Positions 1 to 11,165 of a stretch of DNA of 64,000 bases are shown here, piece by piece. Under the pieces are notes generated by a model. That model saw only the letters and a program-made list of their open reading frames with translations, did no database searches and was not told the DNA's origin. Source of the DNA: Limanda limanda (lineage: Eukaryota > Chordata > Actinopteri > Pleuronectiformes > Pleuronectidae). How positions within the stretch are numbered: position 1 is the first letter of the stretch; the number at the start of each line of letters is the position of its first letter. The stretch covers positions 6,838,386 through 6,902,385 of the forward strand of contig NC_083651.1 in the NCBI RefSeq assembly GCF_963576545.1, given 5' to 3'. The position numbers were made by a program, and so were the translations under genes.

Positions 1-115
1 CAGACCAAAATACTTTGCTACTCTCTCACTCTTCCTGGAGGTGGTCAGGATGCCCCTCCCAGTTTGTGAAATGCTGACAAATTAACTCTCTGTACCAGCA
101 ATAACGTTCTGGCTG

Positions 116-2010
116 ATGCAGTTCCTCAGAAAACTGTCACAATACACAACCCTCAGAGTAAATCAGGTTGCAACTGATTACAGCTGGGTCCTTCTCCAAA
201 GTGAGGGAGAGCATTGTCAGCTACTTGGACAAGGCTTTTGTTATTTGTTCAAAACGGAAGACTTGGAAGGAAATCAGCATGTGTACCGTGCTACACATAT
301 GCTCGGCACTAGGGGTGCAACGATTAGTCGACGTCGTCAACAAAAATCGATGACAAGAATAGTCGCTGACGAATTTACTCGTCGATGATTCGTTGGTTAC
401 GTCACAGCACGTGTTTTTCGTGCCGCACAGCGGAACTAAACGGCGTTTTACCGGAGGTGCTGATGAAAGCAGCTGAGGAGTGAGCCATCTCGCTTCCTTC
501 CGATCTCTGAAAGTCGCGCATGTGCAATAGCGTCAAAACACGGAGCATTGCCGGCTTCCGCTGCAGCAGCATCGCGCACCAGAAAGTAAAAAGTTCGGGA
601 GAACTTCACCCGTAACAGCCCGAAAAAAACTACCTGCAGTATCTGTGCAGCGGACCTGTTCTCCATGGAAGCAGGACACGTGCATGTGAGGAGGAGGCAC
701 GTGTGACATCGTAACGGAGACGATGCGGACTCGCCTCTGTCAGATGTTATATATACACGTATATACCTGCACGCAGGATTCTAGAATCCATTACAAATAT
801 ATGGTTTAAACTTTTATTAACGAGTTTAAAAGCTAAAAGTTATCCTATTGCCTGACAAACGTCTTTTTTTAATCACAATGATTTAGTCAGAAGAAGACTG
901 TAGTTTCGTTTGTTGATGTTTTTATTGCTGTTACTTTCCCTGTTATTTTTGTTAACAGGAAAAATGGATACTTGATTTTTAATTTATTTGTTTTAATAGC
1001 ATTTTGCCTGTCCTTGCTTTTAAATGGACAAAAACTTGATTTGTCTTTGCTTTTGTGTCACAGTACCCTTATATGCAGCAAAGTTTATTAAAAGACATTT
1101 TTTTTAATGAAGAAACAATCTTTATTGCCTGTTTTTTCAGTCATCACATGCCTCGAACAACCTCAAGCAAAATTTAAAAGCTGTTTGCTAAATAAGAGCA
1201 ATTGAGAATTTGTGTCATTCATAATCCGAATAGTCGATTAATCGTTTCAATAATCGGTGACTAATCGACTATCAGAATAGTCGTTAGTTGCAGCCCTACT
1301 CGGCACACATGCTCAAAGCTGTCTCTCAGGGAATTGGTAGAATAAACGGGAGACAAAGGTTTAAAGGATTATCAACCTTTGCATTTTCCAGGTTGCAAAA
1401 CACTACCTCATTGACAACAGCACTCAAAATCTTCCGCTCACTCACCACTGTATTAATTGGCAAACACAGTACCAATACTATCCTGAATAATCTGAAGGCA
1501 GTGCAGGACTTAATAAAACATTGCAAGATTCCCAACATGTAAGACACTGAAACATTTTCTGACAGCCCCTTAGGTCAGGAGGAAGATGATGAGGAAAGAA
1601 GAAATGCACACACAATTATTGGAAGATCTCCCTTCACATATGAGTTCAGGAAGCTCTTGGAGGAGGTACGGGGAACGCTTGGAAAAAAGGATACCCTGAC
1701 CCCAGATGATGAGGAAAATCCATACTTATGCCAAGGCATTGTCAATGTCCTTTTTGAGAACTACCTAGGCATTTTCTCCTTTTGGAGTAGTCTTCTGTTG
1801 CGGAATTAAAAAAAGGTATACATCTGACAAAGAAGATGACACTTTTGGCCCACCAAAAACCAGGGACACAAATTGCCATGTAGAGAGATGGTTTGGAGTT
1901 GTAAAACACTCTATTCTGAAAAAGAAGAGGGGACTGAGACCAGAAACGTTTATCAGGAAGATGTATAGCTCAGTACAGGGAAGATACAGAGAACATATCA
2001 TGTCTCATAA
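116..2010 (+). pseudogene. Broken transposase-like ORF, split by a hAT insertion
   Basis: Reading frames on both sides of the 310-1298 insertion look like one protein. The left part ends in a segment containing CTVLHICSA, and the right part continues with HMLKAVSQGIG. Later parts around 1630-2005 include FTYEFRKLLEEV, then TNCHVERWFGVVKHSILKKK and RPETFIRKMYSSVQGRYREH. This type of protein is common and multicopy in fish genomes and looks transposon-derived; I cannot name the superfamily firmly (MULE-like is a guess). Frameshifts occur near 200, and stop codons near 1540 and 1806 break the frame. The copy is dead. Apart from the hAT insertion, the decay looks like ordinary neutral drift. Confidence 0.55.
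310..1298. mobile_element. Non-autonomous hAT element with 8-bp target duplication
   Basis: The left end starts TAGGGGTGCAACGATTAG and the right end, read inward on the other strand, starts TAGGGCTGCAACTAACGA, so the termini are imperfect inverted repeats. The 8-mer CTCGGCAC occurs directly outside both ends (302-309 and 1299-1306), the target-site length of hAT transposons. Both subterminal regions carry AATCG/CGATT-rich motifs, which are common in fish hAT elements. No transposase is recognisable in its 989 bp, so it would need enzyme supplied in trans. It lies inside a transposase-like ORF whose frame is continuous if the element and one target copy are ignored. Confidence 0.85.
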
Positions 2011-3181
2011 CTTCTCTTTGCAGTTACTCCTTAAACCAATGCTACCAAAGGACATCTCTCAATCTCGGGAGGGTTGGGCAAAGAGACAGAGCAAAGATTA
2101 TGTGATTGAGTCATTACTGTATGTCAATTCATGAAAATATGAATTAAAATGAGGTTCTAGTTTGTGGAAAATAAATACGGCCCCTTCTCACATGACTTCA
2201 ATGTTTGAGATTCTGGTTAAAATTTAACAATACTTTTTCTGTGGTTTCGTATAACCATCAAGGGTCTCCTTGTGTTTGACGTGCAGTTGGTGCCAAAACA
2301 CTTTCTTAAACAACTTTCAGACCATTAAAACGAACAAAATTTTATAAACTAAGTATTGTAGCATAGCCAGCAGGTGACCCTGGAACTTTGACGTGAATAT
2401 ACAGTATTACAGTGTTATTGAATATTTGTGTAATATCTCTTTTCGGTGTTGCACTTTGTAGACGGCTCTTGCGCACTCGTCTCACAGCCGGCTGTACATA
2501 GAGACCAATGTTCTGTGTTCATCCCGGAGGACGACTCATATTGATGAAAACTGGCCTGTACCCGGTTGTGCACTTTGCTACGGTGGGAAGTATGCAGCCT
2601 AAGTGTTTTAACAACTTTTAAGTTGTCAGAATCTGTGAATACCAACATGACCGAACTAACAAGGGCTTCTATCTTAAACCAGTTGAACAGCGCAGAAAAT
2701 GCACACGCAAAGCGGAGAGAAGAGACCACGGGTCGCCTCTGTGGTGATACAACTTTTGACGATAGGAAAATAGTTACAAACAGGCATAGAACCCACCCTA
2801 CAATTAACAGCGCGACTCCGCAGCATTACATACCCACCGTTGACTTGCCCATCATGAACATAATTGGCTTTTCAAATTGCGTGGGTTTAAGTGAGAAGAA
2901 CAGTGTCCACTAACAGAACTAGTTTCACGATGTGTTTATCAAACATACAAAATTAAAGAGTGCCTTATATGTAGTAGCCTGTCCCAAGTGACAGCAAGTT
3001 AGCATGTCCACTCTTTCTGCTACCATTACAATTGTAATTTTGTCCATGCCGGTTAGCAAATAATGATATGGTTAATTGAGCACTCATATTCTTAATCAAC
3101 AAAACCTGCATAAGCAATCGATGTATGATTAAGATCAATCCTCCTCAGGCGGGGAACTGCTTTTGATGCATGGCCAAAAAC
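2011..3181. other. Unassigned sequence
   Basis: There is no gene or repeat I can name. An open stretch of 100 codons at 2614-2913 (+) and an overlapping antisense one have no recognisable motif. The stretch lies between a transposase relic and a copia LTR and is probably further mobile-element debris. Confidence 0.4.
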
Positions 3182-3564
3182 TGTTGTGCTTCTTTAACCG
3201 ATGAGGGACGCCATCTGCTCCCGTCTTTGGTAATAATGAACAGCCTCGCTGGCTACAGCAGTGAAGGCTTCAGGTTGTGACTGTACAGCTGATGCGGGAC
3301 CTCATTGTACTGTTGTACAGTTGTACGGCTGTAGTTATATCTGTAATTTCACTTGGGGTGCAGTATCATTATTATGCCACTGTGAGGCGATGAAGCGCTA
3401 AGTAGGGATGCTTGTGTCATCACTGATAGTGAAGAAGTGTCTGTCTACCTGATGTGCCAGTGCTAAGACAATAAACACAGCCAAGGGCTAAACAGTTCAC
3501 CGTCTCCGTCAAGTTTTTTCTCTGCGAGTGCAACGCAGAAGAAACTGCCTTCATTAATGCAACA
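3182..3564 (+). mobile_element. Ty1/copia-type long terminal repeat
   Basis: The segment begins TGTTGTGCTTC and ends AATGCAACA, giving the TG...CA ends and short inverted repeat (TGTTG/CAACA) of an LTR. AATAAA lies near position 3470 as a possible polyadenylation signal. A primer-binding site of copia type follows at once, and copia gag and integrase fragments lie downstream. No second LTR was found, so this is the 5' LTR of a damaged element. Confidence 0.7.
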
Positions 3565-3579
3565 GGTTATGGGCCCAGG
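3565..3579 (+). promoter_or_regulatory. Primer-binding site for initiator tRNA-Met
   Basis: GGTTATGGGCCCAGG abuts the LTR end. Its complement matches the anticodon-arm region of initiator methionine tRNA (CTGGGCCCATAACC). Priming from an internal half-tRNA of this kind is typical of Ty1/copia elements. Confidence 0.7.
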
Positions 3580-3674
3580 AGTCATTCGGAAGAAACGTTT
3601 GATGTTTATCACCGTCAGAAAGTCACAAAGAACCCCGTGCTAACGGGATAGCAAGACAAGCTAACACCATGGAT

Positions 3675-4775
3675 CATCGAGGAACAAGCAGGTTGTCTCG
3701 ATTTATATTGACAGAGATGAAACTAAGAATGAACTGTGGGAGACCAAAGTGTTGGGACGCCTTCACCTATTACGGTTATAGAATACTATTCTGAAAGAAG
3801 CTAACAGACAAGATGAGGTAGCGGCAGATGCCAAGAAAAATGCTGATGCGTATGTAGAGCTAATTCAACTTTTAGACGATAGAAGCCTCTCGCTTATTAT
3901 GAGGGATGCGCCCGACATTGCAAGAAAAGCCCTGAGGATATTAAGGGGGTATTATGCCAGTGTAACAAACCAAATTAACCCCCGGCCATATTAAACCTGG
4001 GTATACTTTGGCCCAACACTACTGATATCATGGGGTTATAATCTGGTTTGAGGGGTAGGAATTGGCCTAGGCATTCACTGATGACTACTCAAGCACAGTG
4101 TTTGCATATTTTCTAAAAACAAAAAGTGACACAGTACAGGCAACGGAAAAATTCCTAGCAGTTACAGCCCCATACGGGGAAGTGAAATGTATCAGGTCTG
4201 ACAACAGCACAGAGTCCACAATCAGGGATTTCCAAACACTGTAAAGCAGGGGTGTCAAACTCAAATACACAGAGGGCCGAAATCAAAAAATTGCTTCAAG
4301 TCGAGGGCCACATGGGTTCAACGTTTATTGAAAACTTATTGAAAGAACCTTAGTGCACATATTGAACCTGGAACTAACAAGGCCTATAGAGTATTGCCGA
4401 TAAAACAACATTAATTATGAAATAAATGAAATACAAATAATAAATAATACATAAATAAATATAAAAGTAATAAAATCAGTTTCATTAATTGCTTTCTGGC
4501 TTTATCTGCAGTATTTCCAGAGTAATTTCCAGTGAAAACATTTTCTACAGACAAAAATAATTGACTTCAAAGAAAAATCAAATGTCCTGTAGTAGCAAGA
4601 GAAAAAACAGTTTTCCTGCAGCATCTGCGTCTCCCACAGGCGGAGATGGGTAGGTGTATGCTAGTTGAAAGTAAGCTACCAAAGCAGCTATGGAATTACG
4701 CAGTTCAAACGGCGGCCATTGTACGTAGCAGATGCTTTAATAGGGGTACAGGGCAAACACTGCATGAAAAGAAGA
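3675..4775 (+). pseudogene. Ty1/copia gag and integrase remnants
   Basis: Three pieces of a copia polyprotein can be read. A gag-like piece at about 3705-3960 contains ELWETKVLGRLHLLRL, a stop, then LIQLLDDRSLSLIMRDAP. An integrase-core piece at about 4075-4240 contains DDYSSTVFAYFLKTKSDTVQ and CIRSDNSTE. An integrase C-terminal piece at about 4644-4765 contains EMGRCMLVESKLPKQLWNYA. Most of gag, the protease and the reverse transcriptase are missing. A hAT-like fragment separates the last two pieces. Copia elements are much rarer than Gypsy in vertebrates but are known in fish. Confidence 0.7.
4247..4640. mobile_element. hAT-like MITE fragment inside copia integrase
   Basis: It starts CAGGGGTGTCAAACTC followed by a GAGGGCCG motif, a terminus frequent in fish non-autonomous hAT elements. 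It interrupts the copia integrase frame. The right end is not clear and I found no target duplication, so the right boundary is approximate. Confidence 0.5.
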
Positions 4776-6499
4776 GTTTGCGTCAGTTACTGCCGCTGGA
4801 AATTTCGGGAGAATTTTCGGTTAACGGTTGTTCACAGGAATCTGCAGGCAGCACAGAAAACTGCCAGGAACTGCCGGGAATTGACGCGGGGTTCCATTTT
4901 CTGGCAGTTTTACAAGCCTGAGAATGTTGGGAGGTGACCCCCCTGCTCCTAGGCCTAGGGGAGGCTTTCACATGTAGATGACAATGCAGTGAGCTTTACA
5001 AATGTAAATCAGGATAGTTTCACTCAGTGCTGAAGAGGTAACATCTTTTCTCAAATGTACTAACTAACGTACCAACTAAAATATCTGGCGTAAGTACACC
5101 AGGCTTAAAATAAATATAAAATCTGAATTTTTAGCTTATATGGATTTTTGTCTAATGTAAGTTAGTTTGCTATAATGAATTATATTGTATACCATGAGCA
5201 AAGGTCAATGCTATGAAAAAAATTTGAAACTGCAATTTATTTCAACATTTGCCTGTCAAGCTCATCCAAGATAATAAGTTGGAATGGAGAGTGTGGCACC
5301 ACTGTACAGGTTTCTAAAGTAAGTCTTTCTGCTGAAACCAAAACTGTGCATCACATAAAGTATATCAGTTGTGTCTTCACGCATCAAAGTCCCAAATATT
5401 TGTTCTCCCAAAATACTGGCAAATTCAGCACCATATTCACATATCCATCCCAAAATAAGCTGTTGACTGCTGAAATTCCCTCATAATTTGAACACTCAAC
5501 ACTTTTATCCAAAGCGACTTACATTGCATTCAAGTGCATTCAACTATGAGGTGACAAACACAGAACAGCAAGAATCATGTAAGTACATTTACTTAACACC
5601 AGAAAGAATAAACTGGTCCTCAGTCACATACTCATCCTATATAAAAGTACAATTTAAAAACTGTTACAACCGCTGCTTCAAAAGTGAAAAGGACATTTGT
5701 GAAGTTTTACTCCAGCTCGTGCTTTGCGAGGTCCGACCCTCAGTCTATGGGTCCGATGACTGTCTCTGTTTTCGGTGTAAAAAAAAAAAAGTCGACATGA
5801 CACTGTTTCCCTGGAGGAGAAGATGAGTGCGTTGGAAAGTTAGGCCGCGGGCCCAATGTGGAGGAGTCGAAGCGGAGAAGACGGGCGCACAGTCACAAAG
5901 TTACAGTAACAGCTACAGGGAGAAGCCATTGCTAACTTCTAAGCTAGATCTGTGTGTCCTGCACCAGATGGGTTAAAAGCAAAGGACAAATTTCCCTCAA
6001 TTGCATGAGTGTGTCTGTGCATGTGTTTGGGATAAATAAATGTATCTTGTATCTATCTAATATCTGAATAGCGTGTTAACAACTGTGTGATTAGCAAGAA
6101 AGTTGTTAAAAGAAGTCCTTTCACACCTCTGATGCAAATGGCTGGCGCCACAAACCGGAGTGAGGGTAAGATAAAAGAAGAGAGGTGCTGTGCGGTTTCA
6201 AATACATTCTCCAGGTTTACGTTATCTGATCCATTAATTGTTTGTTTCTTTGCTGTGGATCTTCCAACGGTGATGTAGCGAGGCTATTTCCGTTTATCAA
6301 TAATATACTCATGTTACTCATGTTGTTTTCCAGCTGCCTGTACTATGACGTACTAAGACACACTATGAGCCAGTATGAAGGAGCTTACCGTACATCCAAC
6401 CGGACCTTGCAGCTCTTGCAGCAGCATTGAGAAGTTCAGGAGTCAACAGAGAAGAAAGAGGGTTGATTCATTAGATAATTTTTCAGTTATATGTTTAGG
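4776..6499. other. Unassigned sequence with a possible repeat
   Basis: No gene was recognised. The motif around 5508-5535 (TTATCCAAAGCGACTTACA) is common in fish interspersed repeats. The open frames at 4646-4921, 5262-5453 and 5488-5826 have no recognisable domain and may be chance ORFs. Confidence 0.35.
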
Positions 6500-7088
6500 T
6501 AGCCTGGGTGCCAGACGAACTTAGCCCCGCCCACAACATTTTCGGTCGGGAAGTTTGGTCTGGAGTCTTTACGTTGGGGAGAAATTATCTCCGAACAGAA
6601 GCTGTTCGGACCAATCAAATTGTCAGGGCGGGCTTTATACGATGATGGACAGATGATCAACAGTTACGTGATCAACCACGTCATCAAAGAGCGCTTGGGT
6701 TGAATTTGTTTTCAACAAACATGCCTGCCGCTTGAGAGCTGAGATGTGTAGATGCTGCCATTGAGTCTGTTTTAGAAGACATCGACAGCGCATTCATTTT
6801 GAAAGAGGAACAGAGAAACGCGATCAAGGCATTTGTAGATCGAAAAGATGTTTTTGCCATCCTTCCTACGGGATTTGGAAAAAGTTTAATTTATCAGCTG
6901 GCCCCGATGGTCGCTTATTTAACTTAATCACATACTACGTTGCTCTGAATGGTTGTAGGTTTATCCAATTGAGCGAAGAGGCATTTTTTTTCCTGGTTCC
7001 GTTGAAACACGCCCCATATTCACAGCCCAATGGAGCGGTCTCAGACTCATATTCTGACTAGAATTATGAGTATGACAACATCAGGCTA
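6500..7088 (+). mobile_element. TIR element carrying a RecQ-like helicase fragment
   Basis: The ends are TAGCCTG at 6500 and CAGGCTA at 7088, a short inverted repeat. Inside, 6748-6927 reads through a helicase N terminus containing LKEEQRNAIKAFVDRKDVFA and the Walker A motif LPTGFGKS, then LIYQLAPMVA before a stop. This matches the start of RecQ-like helicases that occur in many copies in fish genomes. Motifs II to VI are absent, so the copy is non-functional. The segment may be a non-autonomous derivative of a larger element encoding the helicase. I could not define a target duplication beyond a possible TA. Confidence 0.5.
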
Positions 7089-7352
7089 GGACGAGACAGC
7101 AGACAAGAACTAACCATTAATGACCACATGTAAAAACGAGTGCAACCCGACAAAGGGGAACACAGAGGCTTAAATACACACAGGGAAAGCAGGGGCAATT
7201 ACGCACAGGTGTTACACATGAGGACTGAGGAAGATAATCACCGACAGGAAGTGAAGACAGAAACAACACACAAGGAACAGAGACTACAAAATAAAACAGG
7301 AAACAAAAAACCCAAAGAGACTGAAGTAACAAACTAAAATGACAGAACTTCA
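7089..7352 (-). mobile_element. LTR fragment, same family as the LTR at 47501
   Basis: The reverse complement matches the first 260 bp or so of the LTR at 47501, including the region that reads TATTTAAGCCTCTGTGTT. It abuts the TIR element at 6500-7088. Only part of the LTR is present. Confidence 0.65.
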
Positions 7353-7484
7353 CAAAAGCATTACTACAAACAAAACTTTTAATGCTTTGAAGAAAATTTT
7401 AAGTTTGGATGGTTTTCCTTAAATTGCTATTTTAAATTCTAAAAGAAATACTGTCCTGCAATTGAAAAATGTGTAATAACTTGG

Positions 7485-7690
7485 CAATGGGTCAGGAGGC
7501 AGAGCAAATCGTTTTCTTACCAAACGGTTGGTGGTTTGAGCCTTGTCTTCCTGCCTCCACATGCCGAAGTGTCCTTGGCCAAGATACTGAACGACAAGTG
7601 CTGTCCATAGATGCACTATATGAACTTGAGTGTGAATGCCAAAAATAAGTGTACTGTTAAGCTCTTGAACAACTTCAGTACAGATCATTT
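7485..7690 (+). mobile_element. tRNA-derived SINE
   Basis: A B-box-like motif GGTTTGAGCC lies at 7533-7542, with a weak A-box-like stretch about 45 bp upstream. It is followed by the conserved SINE body wording CATGCCGAAGTGTCCTTGG and CAAGATACTGAA and later TTGAGTGTGAATG, which is familiar from fish SINEs. It is old and degenerate. Confidence 0.55.
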
Positions 7691-8659
7691 ACCATTGATT
7701 GGGTTGGTGATAGTTGGCTTCAATAAATGCTGTATTTCAGGTGTATATTATACTTTAAACTGACACTCCCAAAAGTCTAGTATTGCAATGTGTTTCGTAG
7801 ATATTCATTTGATGGTATGCAAATCTTTTTTAAGTTTTAAGTGCAGCAACAAGCTCTGAGGTGATGTCAGTGTATTGTAATTAGTGCCTTTAGGTCCTCT
7901 ACTGTGACCTTCCTGCTGTGACAACTCCTCAGTGTTGAACAGGCCTCAGGGAAAGGGAGCGACTGCAGCCAGGCTTGATCCTGCTAATTGCTGACCCAGT
8001 GGCTACTGTTTGTTGGCCTTATGGGATGTTCCACCAAGCAACTCAAATCTCAACAAAACATCCCTTTAGCTGAAATAACTATTGACACCTAAACAAAATG
8101 ATTGTCAGGGAAATAAGAGATTCAGCAATATCTACAGATATCATTACTAATATTGTGAATATTTATTACTTTCAATTATCTTTTTGTCAAATTATCTGTT
8201 ATCATCATTATGTTTCTCACACAACTCATTTCTTGATGAAAAACTTAATGACCTTTTTCGTAGCACCACACTTACAATCCCATGGCCTTTTAAAATACTT
8301 ACTCATGATAAAATGTTATGTATTTTTAAGATTTTGGGAAGACGTCACATTTAAACCTCATTTCATATTTACTGTTCCTTACAGCTCCTTGCTTCAACTC
8401 CCTCTTTTAGTCCTTCGTCAGTATAATTATATTGAAAACATGATATTTGCATTTGAAACATTGTAGCCACAGAAACTTTCATAAATTGATTGAGGAGATT
8501 AGAATTTTAGGCAAATACATTACTTTTGACAACTTAAAAGATGTATACTCTGTAATGGATGTGTTAAAACAAACAGTTTCCTTGTTTTTCATTTAAAAGT
8601 GAACCTTAGCATGTGTGTGTGTATATATATATGTCAAAGTTTTATGTCCCAAAATTTTG
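7691..8659. other. AT-rich intergenic sequence
   Basis: No gene was recognised. The 122-codon frame at 8098-8466 is AT-rich, has no motif and is probably chance. Confidence 0.4.
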
Positions 8660-8740
8660 ACAAGCATTTAAAAAAATTTAAAGTTTAAAACAATCAACTA
8701 GAGGATTTGGAAGAGGCTGAATGACAAATTCTCCCTCAAG
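8660..8740 (-). pseudogene. Odorant receptor TM7 relic
   Basis: The reverse complement reads FVIQPLPNPLVDCFKL, then a stop and further residues. This aligns with MVIQPLLNPLIYGLKL in TM7 of the intact gene at 9434-10411. About 25 codons remain. It shows that at least one more minus-strand receptor of that type once stood here. Confidence 0.6.
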
Positions 8741-9433
8741 AGTACAAATCAGTCTTTAAACTTAAATATTACTTTTGTTGTATTAAATTCATATAAACTG
8801 ATAAGAAATGTTGTGTCCGTATAAGTTTTGGCTGTCTCGCCCAGCCCTAGTTAGTATGACTACATGAGCGCCTGTGTTTTTGCTGTCTGTAAAAACAGTC
8901 CTTAATAAGGACCACAATAACAACAAGCCTTTAGACATTAGTGTGTAATCATGATGCAGTGTCCTCTGTTTTATGTCAAACAAAAATACCTCAAATTATA
9001 ATTTGTTATTATTATTATGTAATTAATTAAAAATGCATTATCATAACCATACATTAAATCTGTTAAATATCTTTTAGTCTGCATGTGTTCAGACTAAATT
9101 CATTTAAATTTCAGATTAGGATTGACACAAATATTTCTGAATTATGTGTGAAAGTTTTGATGAAGCAGAATATGAGAGTATTTCAGATTTCATCTGTCAG
9201 ATCCCTTTGGAGAAGAGGGCTGAAATAGGATGACATATAATACTATTGAAAATTTAAATAATTGCATTTGTAACATTGAAAAATATTTCTTGCTTTAGTG
9301 AAAGGAATACACCTCGTTATAGCGTAGTAACGCGAGAAGATTCAAACTTTGTATTTAATGCAAAACTTTAATTGACAATTCAACAGATTTTCACATTCTG
9401 TATTTTAGCAAAAAGTGTTTCCTTTCACATTAG
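8741..9433. other. AT-rich intergenic sequence downstream of a minus-strand OR
   Basis: There is no recognisable gene. The stretch lies on the 3' side of the OR at 9434-10411. Confidence 0.4.
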
Positions 9434-10411
9434 TTAATAAACTGTAGAATTTGAATATGCTTCAAAAATGTAGATTTGTGATGTTTTTAATGTCAACAGA
9501 TTTTTACAAGCATGTTTAATTTTTGACAGTTTGAGACCATAAATTAAAGGATTAAGAAGAGGCTGAATGACCATCGCATACGTAGACAAGAAAACACAGA
9601 GAGGGTACGGCACTGTGGACACGTCAAATCTCTGACTGATCAAGCTATAAAAACAGGCAAACACAAAGCTAATGAGTGAAACTAAATGTGGAGTGCAGGT
9701 TTCTAAAGCCTTCATTCTGGTCTCTTTGGAACCTTTTAAACACACTGAAAAAATATTGACGTAACTGTATGATATATAACTGACAGGACCAGCAACAGTG
9801 ACAATAAGACCAAAAAACACATCATGAACGAGTGACACTGTTCTGTCTGATGAACAAGAAAGGTCAACAACTAAGTGATGTACACAGAAAACTTTGTTGA
9901 TAACAGTCCCACAAAAATTTAAACGAATAGTAAAAGACATTAAAACTCCAATCTCCAAAAAACAAAATATCCAGATAAAAAATATGACAATTTGTACTTT
10001 CCTTTTTGTAATTATGCTGTTGTAATGTAAAGGTTTACAAATGCATACATATCTGTCATGTGCCATAATTGTTAATGTTCCAAATTCAATAGTTCCATAT
10101 GTATGAATGTTAAATATTTGAATGAAGCAGAAGGAGGCAGAAATATCATGTGTGTCTGACAACATATGCACCATAAAGCAGGGCAGCAAAGACGTGCAGC
10201 CGTATATTTCATTAGCAAATAAACTACACAGGAATAAATACATAGGTTCATGGAGATTTTTGTCTGTATAAATAACGATAATAAGCAGAGAGTTTGCAAC
10301 AATCACTGATATGTAAAATATCAAAGCCAGAGTAAAGTACAGGTACTTTAACTGTCCTGTGTCACCATACATAGCCAACACAAATGACAAACTCTCTGTT
10401 GAGTTCTCCAT
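9434..10411 (-). CDS. Odorant receptor (fish type, intronless)
   Basis: This is a 325-residue seven-helix receptor, expected to bind odorants in olfactory cilia and signal through a G protein. It starts MENSTE with an N-glycosylation sequon at N3. Helix 1 is about residues 25-50, and KNLHEPMY sits at the start of TM2. The TM3 end reads MAHDRYVCICKPLHY, a variant of the usual MAYDRYVAIC. TM7 reads QPLLNPLIYGLKL. The frame is intact and the length is normal for the family. The start is the only ATG near the expected position. It is the sole minus-strand intact OR here and is distinct in sequence from all others in the window. A TM7 relic of a relative lies 700 bp downstream. Confidence 0.93.
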   Translation of the reverse strand: MENSTESLSFVLAMYGDTGQLKYLYFTLALIFYISVIVANSLLIIVIYTDKNLHEPMYLFLCSLFANEIYGCTSLLPCFMVHMLSDTHDISASFCFIQIFNIHTYGTIEFGTLTIMAHDRYVCICKPLHYNSIITKRKVQIVIFFIWIFCFLEIGVLMSFTIRLNFCGTVINKVFCVHHLVVDLSCSSDRTVSLVHDVFFGLIVTVAGPVSYISYSYVNIFSVCLKGSKETRMKALETCTPHLVSLISFVFACFYSLISQRFDVSTVPYPLCVFLSTYAMVIQPLLNPLIYGLKLSKIKHACKNLLTLKTSQIYIFEAYSNSTVY

Positions 10412-11165
10412 TGTAGTCCTAATAATGAGGGTTAATATGTTAAACTACTTGACTTTGGAGGATATGTGACAGCAGATGTAAAAAGTAAAATCAATCTTGA
10501 AATCCAAGTGTTTCAAGGGTAAATAAAGATAATCACTAAAGCATATTTCTTACCTTAAGAATTTAACCCTTAACAGAATAAAAAAGTTATAGCAATTTCT
10601 TAATGTCTGGTTCTAGAATCCAATTTATTTAATATTATATTACTTTGTTTAAATAAATGATAAACATTGTATATAAAACATGTCAAGATACAAGAGTTAA
10701 GATAAATGCACATTTATGAAGCCAACTTCCAAACAGTTAAAAGCTGTTGAACAATGTGATCGGAATTCTGTACATACCATTTTGCAATATATCACATTTT
10801 AATACATATCAAAACTTCACCAAAGAGTAAGACAGATTGATGATCAACAGAAAAGTGCAGACTGTAATCTCCACTCCCCACTGAGGCAGCAGCAGTTGCT
10901 CAACCTTTATACGAAAGTCCTGATGAAAAAAAAAAAACACGACGAGCAGAATGTGATGCAAGTGAAGACTGAGCCTGATTCTCTTGATCAATGTCGCCAT
11001 GTAAAGATAAATATGTATTTTGATGCCTCTGCACCGGCAACAAGAATACCTTTAGGGAATGTCATCAAATTTGGAAAAAGGACAAAGATCCATGTCACTC
11101 TGATCTCTCTCATTACATTTTGGGGAATTGTGAATATTATATCTCAGAATCACCCTGAGGGAGTA
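10412..11165. other. Intergenic sequence upstream of the minus-strand OR
   Basis: This is the 5' flank of the OR at 9434-10411. It is AT-rich with no recognised promoter motif, and the frames at 10809-11201 have no domain I recognise. Confidence 0.35.

Noticed and set aside
7485..7690. Possible tRNA gene
   Set aside because: Only a B-box-like motif and SINE body wording are seen; no cloverleaf with anticodon stem could be drawn.
8098..8466. 122-codon frame as a gene
   Set aside because: AT-rich composition, no motif, no relation to neighbours.
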